From positions 2,232,001 to 2,296,000 of the forward strand of contig CP021223.1 of the NCBI GenBank assembly GCA_003999685.1: DNA of 64,000 bases. The letters are read 5' to 3'. Made by a program: the position numbers and the translations under genes. Numbering within the stretch: the stretch's first letter is position 1; every line of letters begins with the position of its first letter. This document shows, piece after piece, positions 43,918-54,381 of the stretch. The notes beneath the pieces are model-generated. The model was not told where the DNA came from. It did not search any database and saw nothing but the letters and a program-made list of their open reading frames with translations. This stretch comes from Taiwanofungus camphoratus. Its lineage: Eukaryota > Basidiomycota > Agaricomycetes > Polyporales > Taiwanofungaceae.

Positions 43918-45652
43918 ATGCAGCCATTCGATATGTCTTGTCGAGAATTCTGCCTCGATGAGGACACCAATTTCCCCGGTATCTCTGATGAGCAGGACAC
44001 TATCCCGTGCGACTCTGCTCAAGAAGCCCTCCTCTTCGGTGGTGGGCAGGAATGGTTCGCGCCGCCGGCTCTGACCTACGAATCCATAATGCGGCGGCTA
44101 GGGATGCGAATCCTGGAACACTCGCCACTTCGATCCAATACACCTGTTGTGAGTATGGCGTGCATGTCCCTTTCGCGGCAACCTCTAATTTCTCTTTCTG
44201 CAGGCCCAGAAAGCGCAGGATGGCTCAGAGCCGTCCTCTTCGACTGCCGCCGAGCCCAACTGGCGCCCCTTGTCCCCTGTGACTATAGGTAGCATACCTG
44301 ACCTGTTCGAAGAGTACACCAACGCCACCGATGAATATTCATCCACCTCTCCTGTCGTCGGTCACGCCACTGTAGCCGACTACGCCTCACGATACACCCC
44401 ATCGAGTCCTGCGCTGACTATGGACTCCTGCACGTCTTTTAGTCCCATTTCAGCAAGTTCTCCTTGGCCAGATTCACCGATATACACTGCTGCTCCATAT
44501 GCAACTCTGTACCAGTCATCTCCATCCCACGCTGGAACGTCGTTGACTTCGGAGTCCGGGTCTCGTCACGCAATGTATGGGGCACCGTTGTCACATACCG
44601 GTGTCTCAGACTCTACCTATCGTTCCTCTATGGGGGCAGGCCCTTCTGCCGATGCTAGGCACTCTTCAGATTTGGACCATGAGTCTCATCACATTGGATA
44701 TCGGAGATCTTCATTCACCGCGTCTCATCATATGGCATGTCAACCATCTCCATCGCCTGCCGAGGCACTGACGAGCTCTAGCTCTGCCTCGTACCAGGCG
44801 ACAGCACAGCACGATACCCATCGTCCATCCACGGTTGTGCCTTCCGAGCTTGAGGCTCCGACGACGGCACATCCACTCCATTCACACGCTGCTATCCTAC
44901 ATGACTACCACTAGCCATGGGTGTCTCCGTATTCCTTGTCCTCGAACTATGCAAACGGTCTGGATACGTGCGAGGTTGGAACTGCTCCTACGCCAAGGGC
45001 GGCAGGGATAGCTTCTTTGTCGTGTGTCACCGGGCCTTCAGCACCCCCTATTCTGGCTCGTATGGAGGCAGGACCATCATCACTCACACCTCGCAAGCGC
45101 GTCGTTGGACTTAATCACTCTAGTACAGCTAATATCCTACCTCCTCGGGCTGGTCTTCTGTTTGCCTCCGGCGCTAGACAAGGTAGATGGCAAGCTCGAG
45201 CGCGTGCGGCAGCGTCTGTAGATTCCAACTCCTCGATCGCTGATCGCAAGCGGAGACGGGCGCCTTCGCAGTCTGCACCGTCTCCAGAAGCTCGTAGAGA
45301 GGCTCTCGGGATGTCGAGCAGCTCGAGCGCGGAGCAGTCCAAGCAACGAGACGTATCCAAGAACGCTAAGCCACCTTCCAGACAACGGCGCACAGAGGCC
45401 CCGCGTCCTCAGAAGAATCCGAGACGATCGCATCTATGGTGCGAAGAGTGCCAAAAAGGATTCACTCGGCCCGCCGATCTCCAGCGCCACCTCAACACCG
45501 TAGCGGCACACTGCAACCGTGGCAAATCTGTGCACTGTCCTATGGATGGATGTGTCAGGGGTTATACCAGAGAAGACGCCCTCCGGCGGCACATGAAGGA
45601 TGCACACCCGGAGGAGCTTGATCATGTTCCTTCGAAAAGAAGACTAAGATGA
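43918..45652 (+). CDS. C2H2 zinc-finger transcription factor-like protein, with an in-frame TAG
   Basis: Exon 1 runs from the ATG at 43918 to 44148 and exon 2 starts at 44204 (intron GTGAGT...CAG, in frame). Exon 2 encodes a long Ser/Thr/Pro/His-rich region typical of fungal activators, then TAG at 44912-44914; the same frame continues open to 45652. Downstream are a basic Arg/Lys segment (ADRKRRRAPS, about 45240) and two C2H2 fingers: CEECQKGFTRPADLQRHLNTVAAH and CPMDGCVRGYTREDALRRHMKDAH. The fingers imply nuclear DNA binding. The TAG may be removed by an unrecognised intron (CACTAG is a possible acceptor), may be a nonsense change from CAG, or may separate two genes. Targets are unknown. 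Confidence 0.7.
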
Positions 45653-46170
45653 TACTCGTGGGCGCGAAGACGGCGAGCACACGAGATTAAATTGTACTGC
45701 AGCACATTTTGCAGTAACTTGACTGTCAATCTCAAGCACCCCCTGTATTTGCTTATGCTCCTCACTAGAATGTGGGTTCGGTGTCCTTTCGGACATTGTT
45801 TCGGCCTAGCGAGTTGCTGCATGTGTAAAAATTGTCAATGGTTGTACTTGTAGTAAAGCTTATAATTTGCTGCCGCGCTCAATAAGCCGGTACGGACTTT
45901 CTGCGATGGTCTCCTTCCTGCCAGCGACTGCTAGACAACATTCTGTTTTTTAAGACATTGCGAAGACAGAATTCACTCCAGAGCACTACGCCAACACAGC
46001 ACGTGATGCCCCGTGTGTTGACGTCAGGCAGGCGTGAGGGAGAAGTGTCGTCATAGGGAAAAGGAAGACGTGAAAAGGCGGGGCGAAGCCTCCCCTTCTG
46101 GGCACCTCATAAACGTGCGCAAATTACACTCATTCTCATCACACCCACGACCAGCACATCGCCTATCACG
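45653..46170. other. Intergenic region
   Basis: About 0.5 kb. The last 100 bp or so is GC-rich and likely holds the promoter of the gene at 46171. Nothing else recognised. Confidence 0.45.
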
Positions 46171-46984
46171 ATGACCACCACCATGCTGCGCTCCCAGGCC
46201 GCCCGCACATTCGTCTCGTCTGCCCGCGCCTCGCCGCTTGTCGCGCGGGGAGCGTATACGGTGAGGAGATACAGGCCTACGTTCGCTAATCGGCTCGCCT
46301 GACATGAGTTTGCAGTACGTACGCACGTATGCGAGCACCCCCGACCCAATGCACCCGACCGACACGCCGTCGCCGTCAGACGTCCCGAAGCCCAGTGGCT
46401 CGAATAACACGCTCCTCTGGCTCGTCGGCGGCACAGGCCTCGCTCTCGGTGGGTGGTACTACATGCGCGAGCGCAAACAGGAGGACGCGACCGCACGCCG
46501 GAAGGCGGACCAGGAGAAGGCGAGAGCGAAGGCGGGCGAGCTCGGAGACGCGACCAAGCGCACCGCACAGGACGCCGTGAAGGAGGGTGAGCAGGGCTAT
46601 AGCAACATCAAGGTGCGTCTCCTCCGTCTCCCCCCGTGACATTGCGTATGTAACTGAACCCATGTCGTCGACTAGGCATCGGGCGAGGAGAAGCTCGCGC
46701 AGGCCCGCTCGCAGGCCACCGGGTTCGCAGACGGCACGCGCGCGGCGGTCGCGCAGAACTATGACGCAGCAAAGGCGAAGGTTGAGGGCGCGCTGCACGA
46801 GACGGAGACGAATGCTAAGGCCGCGTACGACAAGGCTAGCGCAGAGACGCAGAGCTGGGGCGCGTGGCTCGGCAGCTGGTTCGGGTATGGGCGTAGCAAG
46901 GCGGACGAGGCGAAGCGCGAGGGTGCAGGCGCAGTCGCGGAGGGCGCTGCAAAGGTGGAGAAGGAGGCTGGCAAGCGATCATGA
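46171..46984 (+). CDS. Probable mitochondrial membrane protein with Ala/Lys/Glu-rich helical tail
   Basis: Three exons: 46171-46260, 46316-46612 and 46676-46984, with introns GTGAGG...CAG and GTGCGT...TAG, giving 231 residues. The N-terminus (MLRSQAARTFVSSARAS) is rich in Arg, Ser and Ala without acids, as in mitochondrial presequences. Around residue 55-75 there is one hydrophobic helix (LLWLVGGTGLALGGWYYM). The remainder is a low-complexity amphipathic helix (KAKAGELGDATKRTAQDAV, ETNAKAAYDKASAE), resembling LEA-like or apolipoprotein-type repeats. An inner-membrane anchor with a helical soluble part is inferred; I do not recognise the specific family. GC content is clearly higher than in the surrounding transposons. 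Confidence 0.78.
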
Positions 46985-47731
46985 AGGACAGGCCCTATCT
47001 GCGTGAATGGGATGAACGATATCAAGTAGGGAGAAGAGGGGAAATTTGTACAAGGACTGCAATGGGCAGCGTGTACTATAACTTGACGTGTGTTTGTAAC
47101 TACTAATTGTATCAGACATCTTCTGGAACAATCATTGGGCCACGCAATCGTGGTTGCATCGTATCGACGAGACGAGAGATTCAAATAAACCCTATTTTAG
47201 GGCGTACAGCATTGAATTCCTGGAACAACCGGCTCCGGGCTGTCCGGGACAGCGCTTCTGACGGCCGAATCTCGGCAACGTTGCTGCCGCCCTTGTTTCT
47301 GAATATCAGGATATTCAAGTGCAGCCCACATCAGCAAAATGAGCGCTAGCTTGGAAAAGATTACAAGACTATACAATTGCTTCCTTTGATTCCAATGAGT
47401 TATCAGAATGGGATTCACATGGAAAGGTTTGTACCTGACCTCCTACTCTTGCCAATGTCTTGCCTACACAGCTATTATGATATGATATGCAATTCCATAT
47501 ATTTTCTGCCAAAATTCTGAACCTTGGATAGGTATAGAATGTTATACATATACATGAATGGAGTCAGGCTACAGCCCAGCAAATTCTCATTTTGTTATAT
47601 TGCATTCAGCCAGAACAACAGTATTTGAACCAATTGAGCACATGTGGGTATTTAGATATTTTATATAATACAACAAGCATTAATAGAACATACACTCTGC
47701 TCCTGCTTGTACACCTTAGACAACTACATTG
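46985..47731. other. AT-rich spacer before the nested retrotransposons
   Basis: About 0.75 kb, markedly AT-rich after 47350, with no ORF of note. No repeat was matched elsewhere in the window. Confidence 0.4.
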
Positions 47732-47852
47732 TGATACAATTCCTTTTCTCTCATATCTTATTGGTCCTGTGACCTTTCGCTTCTAGGACAGACCTCAGGC
47801 AGGCCCAGCTTCTTCACGCAGTCCATTGACTTAGGACTGCTTACAGTATGGG
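47732..47852 (+). repeat. Element D 5' LTR, first part
   Basis: Starts TGATACAATTCC and matches the coding-strand start of the B-family LTR. It is interrupted by element C at the duplicated ATGGG (47848-47852 and 62482-62486) and continues at 62482-62893. Confidence 0.88.
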
Positions 47853-48328
47853 TGAAACAATTTCTATTTCTTATCATTACCACGGTCATTGATTACGCAT
47901 GGACTATTACTATACGGGCCCCGGATCGGCCCCGCTCACGCATAGGACTCTGACTCATATCCGGGCCGTTTACCACATTCCTCATTACTCACACGTATTG
48001 CTAATACGCCCGGATCGTACCACTTTCTGTTTATCTATAGTCGTACCACACTTCGGACCTCCTGCCCTAGAGTAGTTCTTGGTCCGTGCTCAGTATACGT
48101 ACTTGTATATATAGCATGTACTTTAGTTAGGTCGGACCTTAAGTCTGATCTGGTTACCATTATATTCGTGTCTTGTATCCTCTTGCTCACGTCTGAGTGA
48201 TACTCGCTCGAGTCTACGGACTTCACGACACTCGGTCTATATCGACCATAAGACCTCGCCACCTCCTATCGTGGTCAGGCCCTCACGTGTGAGGCAACAT
48301 CTAGGATCCGAGATACCAATTTGTATCA
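47853..48328 (+). repeat. Element C 5' LTR
   Basis: Begins TGAAACAATTTC and ends ATTTGTATCA. It differs from the 3' LTR at two positions that I can see (one G/A near 47996 and one C/T near 48042). Confidence 0.93.
48106..48151 (+). promoter_or_regulatory. LTR promoter: TATA box and predicted mRNA 5' end of element C
   Basis: TATATATAG at 48106-48114, then AAGTCTGATCT at 48141-48151, 35 nt after the TATA start. The latter is exactly complementary to the site at 48331-48341, which suggests it is the 5' end of the transcript and acts as the primer. Confidence 0.7.
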
Positions 48329-48330
48329 AA

Positions 48331-48341
48331 AGATCAGACTT
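48331..48341 (+). other. Self-primer binding site of element C
   Basis: AGATCAGACTT, two bases after the 5' LTR. It is the exact reverse complement of 48141-48151; complementarity ends on both sides. It does not begin with TGG as tRNA-primed sites do. Confidence 0.75.
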
Positions 48342-48475
48342 GCGCTAAGCCGCCCCTAGTACTATCTAGCGGGCATACATCCATTATCACGTCTTACCTC
48401 AGGACCGTCGATCCTGACTATTGGGGGTTACCTTCACGGGGAGAGGAACCACTTCTCTACGACATCGAACAACGA

Positions 48476-48769
48476 GTGTTCGTAGACGCAAACCGGAACC
48501 CGATCTATCCGAGTTCACCGCTTACCTGGATTAGAACAACATCCAGACGACCAATCCAACAGGCACAGGCCAACCTCGCTGCTTACTTCCAGCGAAACCC
48601 TGTTGACCAAGGGAAGGACATCGCCATCCTATTCACAGGAGGATCACAGGAATCCACGCCCATCGAACCACCCACCGGGGACACATTCACCGCCTCGACT
48701 TCTCGAACCCCTACTTCCACTCCATCCTCTTCCTCATCCACTCCTATAATATCCGCACCCACACCTTGA
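48476..48769 (+). CDS. Leader ORF of element C upstream of gag
   Basis: A 97-codon frame just ahead of gag, whose second half is Ser/Thr/Pro-rich (STPSSSSSTPIISAPTP). It lies 10 bp before the gag ATG in a different frame. Element D has a comparable Ser/Thr/Pro-coding stretch before its gag. It may be translated or may be leader sequence; no domain was recognised. Confidence 0.35.
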   Translation: MFVDANRNPIYPSSPLTWIRTTSRRPIQQAQANLAAYFQRNPVDQGKDIAILFTGGSQESTPIEPPTGDTFTASTSRTPTSTPSSSSSTPIISAPTP

Positions 48770-48778
48770 CGAGTCACA

Positions 48779-49807
48779 ATGGCGACTATTGGGAACATGA
48801 CACAACAACAGCTGGAGGCACTCATCGCTCACCTCCAGACCCAGCAACAAGGGGCTCGAGCCCTCAAGCTCGACATCCCTGCGCCGGACTCCTTCACTGG
48901 GCAAGGGGAAGATCTGGATCGATTCATCCAGCGGGTGGAGCATTACTTCACCGCCACGAACAACACCAATCTCAGCGACGACGCAAAGATCGCATTTACG
49001 GTCGCTCTCATGAAGGGAGGGCAAGACGCACGCATATGGCGTGACACGTTCTACGAACGAGCAGCGGGGGGTCAAGCACCTTACAGGACATGGGACCTGT
49101 TCAAGGGATCTCTCAAGTTGGCATTTCCTGAACACGAGGGAGTGCAGCGGGCACATCAGGTGCTCATGGAGCTACCAGCCAAGCAGCTGAACAAGAAAAC
49201 GAGGGCCACTACTAAGATGTATGTGGAGAGATTCCGACTCCTGGCCGAAAAGGCGAAGTTGAAGGACGCAACCATCGATGCGAATGGACAGCGCACCGAG
49301 AACGACTACCCTACCCTCAGGGCGATATTCATTAAGGGGCTAGACCGTCAAATCTACGCCACCTTAGCCGGAAGGGCCACATCCGAAAGGCCGGACACCA
49401 TGGACAAATGGTATCGAGACGTCCTATCCTTGGACGCAATCTACAGGGGGATCGACCAGATCTCCAACGTCACCACCGCAGTCGACTATGGGGAGCCCAT
49501 GGACGTCGACGCAGCCGTCACACGCCCCGCACGCACCTCTCCATCCACCCCTAATAAGAAGCAATGGACGGATGGTTGCTCCTTGAACGAAAGTGAAAGG
49601 AAATACCACCGCAACAATAACCTATGCTTCTATTGTCACAATAGGGGACATTCGGCACGAGACTGTCGCAAGAAGGCGGCAGCCGCAACAAAGAACACAC
49701 CCAAGGCGCAAGACTCGCGCCCCACGGACTATCGCTCTTACATCAAGAGCCTGTCGGCGGACGAAAAGCGAGAGGTCATGGAAGAACTGGCCACGGAGGA
49801 TTTTTAA
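48779..49807 (+). CDS. gag: Element C Gag (capsid and nucleocapsid)
   Basis: 342 residues forming the particle shell and binding RNA. The capsid region includes DIPAPDSFTGQGEDLDRFI, the ALMKGGQDARIWRDTF block, FPEHEGVQRAHQVL and LRAIFIKGLDRQIY. One CX2CX4HX4C knuckle (CFYCHNRGHSARDC) lies near residue 285. It ends DEKREVMEELATEDF at TTT TAA; the run of five Ts just before the stop is the presumed site of a -1 shift into pol. Confidence 0.93.
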   Translation: MATIGNMTQQQLEALIAHLQTQQQGARALKLDIPAPDSFTGQGEDLDRFIQRVEHYFTATNNTNLSDDAKIAFTVALMKGGQDARIWRDTFYERAAGGQAPYRTWDLFKGSLKLAFPEHEGVQRAHQVLMELPAKQLNKKTRATTKMYVERFRLLAEKAKLKDATIDANGQRTENDYPTLRAIFIKGLDRQIYATLAGRATSERPDTMDKWYRDVLSLDAIYRGIDQISNVTTAVDYGEPMDVDAAVTRPARTSPSTPNKKQWTDGCSLNESERKYHRNNNLCFYCHNRGHSARDCRKKAAAATKNTPKAQDSRPTDYRSYIKSLSADEKREVMEELATEDF

Positions 49808-52800
49808 AGGGGCAGGGTGAGTCGATGCAACCACTGCCCATTTCAGTTTCACTGTCCCGCGTTGTACTAGTAGTTCGGAATGAAAGAGCCTTACATATTC
49901 CAATTACTGTGGGACGAAAAGACGTCGAAGCGCGTGCCTTCATCGATAGCGGCGCCTCGGGGATATTCATACATCCCAAATTTGTTAAAGAACACAACAT
50001 CCGCACTGAGGCCCTACCTCGCCCAATGCCTGTGTTCAATGTGGACGGGACGGCTAACAAGCAAGCTGTCATCACAAAGAGGGCCCTCCTTTCGTACAAA
50101 ATAGGAGGAGAACCCCGATTCGTTAAAGCCTATGTAGCCAGCATAGGAAAGGAAGATATTATCTTCGGGCATACCTGGCTCAAACTGGAAAACCCAGACA
50201 TCGACTGGAAAGCAGGACGAGTGGAGCTTAAGCATCGCATGACTCTGGAAGAATCTAGGGAATGGAAGAAAAACCTACTGGAGACCAGGGCCAAACGACT
50301 AGAAATCAAGAGGTTGACTGCGGAAACTCTTTCCAAAGAAATCATCAGAGCTCGCCAACCCTCTGTCGAAGAAGTAGAGGACGAAGGAGATGGGGACGTC
50401 ATGGACACCATGTCTCCAGTCTTACCAACCACGGAAACCTATCGTCAAACGGCAGCTCGAGACTCTCCAGTCTCAACCCCGGAAGAAAACTCGGTAAACG
50501 GTATCACACTCGAACAGGCCATGGAAACGATCGACGACGATGAGCTGGTCATTGCATTCATCGAAGGAGACGATCGAATCACAACATACGGACGAGATTC
50601 GCACCCCGCGTATCGAGACACCCCGCTTAAGGAGAAGGAGTACCCCCTCGATGGAGCGTATCGTCGCCTCGAAAACGGTCTCATTTGGCAGGTCAAGCAT
50701 GACATCGGTCGGCTCACTACGTCTACGGAACTCGCTATTAAAGAGCATGCCAAGAAAGAGGAGAAACCGGTCACGGAACTCATTCCTGAGTACCTCCACG
50801 ACCTCCTTCCGGTATTTGACAAACAAGCGGCAGCCCGACTCCCTAAACACACGGAACACGACCACGAGATCAACCTGAAAGAAGATTTCAAGGAATTCAA
50901 GCAGTCCACTTACTCGCTCAACAGAGAAGAACGAGAAGAGTTGGATAAGTTCCTGGAAGAAAACCTTCAGAAAGGGTACATTCGTCCGTCGAAATCACCG
51001 CTGGCCAGCCCATTCTTCTTTGTAGAAAAGAAAGATGGGGGATATCGACCCTGCCAGGATTATCGGGAACTCAATGAGGGAACAGTCAAGGATCGCTATC
51101 CACTCCCTCTCATATCGGAACTCTTGGAACGGTTAAATAAGGCGACCATCTTCACCAAGATGGATCTCAGGCAGGGGTACAATAATATCCGGATCCGAGA
51201 AGGAGACGAATGGAAGGCGGCCTTCGGTGTTCCGGCAGCTGGGGAAGGGCCTCCCTCGTTCTACGAACCACTGGTAATGTTCTTCGGGATGTGCAACTCA
51301 CCGGCGACCTTCCAACGGATGATGAACACGGTCTTCGCAGACATGCTCAAAGAGGGATGGCTGGCAATCTACATGGACGACATCCTTATCTACTCGACGG
51401 ACCCTGAGGAGCATAAGAAACGAACCCGAAGAGTTATCGAGCGACTCCGGGATAACGACCTATACCTCAAACCGGAAAAATGCAAATTCGATGTGCAAGA
51501 GGTCGAATTTCTAGGCATGATCATCAGATCCGGACAACTCACCATGGACCCAGTCAAGGTAGCAGGCATCAAGGATTGGCCAATACCCAAGAACCTCAGG
51601 GAGGTTAGGTCGTTCGTCGGATTTGGGAACTTCTACCGACGGTTCATACACCGGTTCTCACACCTAGCCCAACCACTGGTCTCACTCACGCGAAAAGACG
51701 TCAAATGGCACTGGGACGACGAACAACAAGAAGCTTTCAAGACATTGAAGAAGGCCTTCCTGGAACAACCGGTTCTACTGATGCCTGACCCCGAAAAGCC
51801 GTTCGCGTTGGAAACGGACGCATCGAAGTTTGCCACGGGCGCTGTCCTCAGACAAAAGGACGACAATGGGGATTGGCATCCATGTGGGTACATCTCCCAA
51901 AGCATGACACCAGCGGAGCGAAACTACGATGTCTACGACCGAGAACTAATGGCCGTCATGAGGGGACTCAACGAATGGAGTCACCTTCTCATCGGGAGCC
52001 CATACCCGGTCACGATCTATAGCGATCATAAGAATCTGACATACTGGAAAACGGCACGGAATCTGAATCGAAGGCAAGCACGATGGGCTCTTCGCCTATC
52101 TGAATTCGATTACAGGTTGGTTCATGTACCCGGCACACAAATGGTGCAGAGCGACGCACTCTCCCGACGCCCCGATCATGACGATGGCTCATCAGACAAC
52201 CAGGGTATAACCGTCCTACCGGACAAGGTATGGGCAGCGGCAATCGATACGAACCTGAGGACTTCAATCGCTAAGGCAGGGGTAAATGACCCGGTTTACA
52301 TGGAAGGACTACATAATGCACAAAACGGCTCAAACGATCACTGGACAGTTCAAGACGGCGAACTCCTTTATGATAACCGGGTATACATTCCCCTGAATGA
52401 GAACCTACGACGGCAAACGGTCTCAAATTACCACGATCTCCCCTCCGCCGGTCACCCTGGCATTCAGAAAACTCTCTCGTCTGTTCGACGAGACTACTGG
52501 TGGCCTGGGATGGCCGACTTCGTCGCCCGGTATGTACATGGCTGTGGAACATGTCAACAAATGAAGGTTAACACTCACCCGGACCGCCCCGCCCTTATCC
52601 CTATCCGAGCCGCCGCTCACGCCACACCATTTAGCACCTTCTGTTGCGATTTCATCACTGACTTACCCCTTTCTAACGGCTACGATTCGATTCTGGTCGT
52701 AGTGGACCACGACCTTAGTAAGGGGGTAATTTTCATTCCATGCAACAAAACCATTGACGCGCAAGGAACTGCGGAGCTCCTTTACAACGAGGTCTACAAA

Positions 52801-53043
52801 TGGTTCGGACTCCCAGACAAGGTAATCAGTGATCGCGGACCGCAATTCGCATCAAAGGTATTCCAGGAGCTGTGCCGCATGACAGGGGTGCAGTCCGCCA
52901 TGAGCACGGCGTTCCACCCTCAGACGGACGGAGAAACGGAACGGGTCAATCAGGAACTCGAAGTATACCTTCGATGCTTCACGAGCAACAATCCGGATAG
53001 GTGGTCTTCCTTACTCGGCGCAGCACAATTCGCTCACAACTCC
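49804..53043 (+). CDS. pol: Element C Pol, first part: protease, RT, RNase H, integrase core
   Basis: Read in the -1 frame relative to gag, open from TTA at 49804; the first ATG is at 49825. Protease: EARAFIDSGASGIF (DSGA). RT: DKFLEENLQKGYIRPSKSPL, FTKMDLRQGYNN, GMCNSPATFQRM, catalytic YMDDILIYS near 51375. RNase H: ETDASKFATGAVLRQ, DRELMAVMRGL, YSDHKNLTYW. Integrase: zinc-binding GHPGIQKTL and CGTCQQMK, then core DFITDLP, ISDRGPQFASKVFQ and FHPQTDGETERVNQELE, giving the D, D, E residues. Coding continues to 53043 and resumes at 59596 after element E; the apparent extension into the LTR is an artefact of insertion. Confidence 0.95.
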
Positions 53044-53614
53044 TGTTACGGGGGGTCTACGCCCGTAGGTGACTACCGTGACGGGGGGTCGTTGAGTAGT
53101 CAGGCGCGAAGTGTAAACGAGGAGTCAGCCTGGCTGACGACGAGTACACGTCTAAGTCTTCAACCGCTAGCCCAGCAGTCTCGAGAGAGTTGCGGGCTAA
53201 GTCACAGCCTAAGTCCTAGTGTAGTCACAGGGATATAGATGGTCTAAGGCGACCCGTTGAGTAGACGAAGGTATAGGGGCCTAAGCCCAGTCGTAAGGTA
53301 CAAATGGTAACGACGGCACCAAAGTACACAGTGTAACTAAGGAGGACAAGATTGGGGTGCTCCACAGTGAGCCAACCCCTTAAGTACTATGGTGGGTTTA
53401 GGGCAAGCCAGCCCTCACTCCCGCGGGTACCAGCACCTAAGCGTCCATAAGTCAGAGGCCCAAGTGGTCCCTTCTGAGGAACAGTCCATAACTAAGCGGG
53501 TGGCGGTCAGCCCGTCAGGAATAATGGTGATAATTGTAAGTGTACACGACCCGCTAGTCCGGTATAGTGAAGAGAAATGAAAATGTATGTTCGCACCATT
53601 ATCGCCTTGTAACA
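53044..53614 (-). repeat. Element E 3' LTR
   Basis: 571 bp, coding-strand ends TGTTACAAGG and CCCCGTAACA. The polypurine tract GAGAGGGGGGTAA (minus strand, 53615-53627) abuts it. Confidence 0.93.
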
Positions 53615-53625
53615 TTACCCCCCTC

Positions 53626-54381
53626 TCAAGGACTCGTCGCCCCGACGATCGAATCCTCAGCGCCTGACCCCTCTTGTTCTGATTTGACCCTGGCTCGTGG
53701 TCGGAGGGTGTTGGACTGGTCGGAAGGGATATCGTCATCACTGGTATGCATGCAGTCATGGCTCCAATGTCCCATTTGTCGGCATCGTATGCAGAAGGGG
53801 GAGTTCCCCCCACTGGTCGAGCTAGGGGCACCACCAGTGATAGAGTTGGATGGGCCCTCACTGACAGAAGGGGCCTGTGTTCTGGCCTGATGTCGTGGCG
53901 GTATCAGGTTGTCTATGACGCCCATTAGAGGGGAGCGCATGAGGACGGCGAGCAGGTTGCGGGCTGCTCGGCTTGCATCCATGTGGAGAGTGGCCAACTG
54001 CCACGTTGTCGGATTGTTGCCATTTGGCCCAAGGCCTGTTCGCCTTCGTTCGAGTGTGGCCAAGCTGCCAGCCTCTCGCGCGACAATGACCAGTGTCCGG
54101 TAAATGTTCGTCAACTCCCCCAGGTCCGGCCAAGCCAGCAGCCGGGTGTCTATTTCTGGCCGTAGATCGGCATCCACCAGGGCCCAGGCAGTGCGATGCG
54201 CAAGTCTCCACTGATCGTACGGATCGTCGGACGCTGCCAATGGGGGCACTGTCTCCTGAATGTTTCGGTATGGGTGTGTGCGTGTGTGTCTTGCTCGTAC
54301 TCGGGGTGCGAGGTCTCGTACCCTTGCTGCGCTGTGGTTCAAGTAGACGGATAGCTGTCGGCGGTCTGTATGAGTGGACAT
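53626..54381 (-). CDS. Element E downstream zinc-knuckle ORF, overlapping the pol 3' end
   Basis: 251 residues starting MSTHTDRRQLSVYLN and ending 11 bp before the LTR. It has helical segments (WRLAHRTAWALVDADL, ASRAARNLLAVLMRSPLMG), a Ser/Pro linker and one CX2CX4HX4C knuckle (CIRCRQMGHWSHDC). It overlaps the pol ORF by about 520 bp in another frame. Position and knuckle parallel the extra ORFs in elements B and C. It could bind nucleic acid or supply a Gag-like function missing from this element; both are inferences. Confidence 0.65.
   Translation of the reverse strand: MSTHTDRRQLSVYLNHSAARVRDLAPRVRARHTRTHPYRNIQETVPPLAASDDPYDQWRLAHRTAWALVDADLRPEIDTRLLAWPDLGELTNIYRTLVIVAREAGSLATLERRRTGLGPNGNNPTTWQLATLHMDASRAARNLLAVLMRSPLMGVIDNLIPPRHQARTQAPSVSEGPSNSITGGAPSSTSGGNSPFCIRCRQMGHWSHDCMHTSDDDIPSDQSNTLRPRARVKSEQEGSGAEDSIVGATSP

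Noticed and set aside
43196-44022. Two minus-strand ORFs of 131-153 codons near the C2H2 gene
   Set aside because: No family features, low-information sequence, and one is antisense to the first exon of the C2H2 gene.
46304-46639. Start at 46304 for the mitochondrial-type protein
   Set aside because: A first exon at 46171-46260 with a presequence-like N-terminus splices in frame at 46316.
48476-48769. Leader ORF as an N-terminal Gag exon
   Set aside because: Frame differs from gag, and the Gag ATG at 48779 aligns with the start in element D; kept only as a low-confidence ORF.
53044-53238. Apparent 65-residue extension of element C Pol into the following sequence
   Set aside because: It lies in the LTR of element E; the true frame resumes at 59596 after the duplicated ACTCC.
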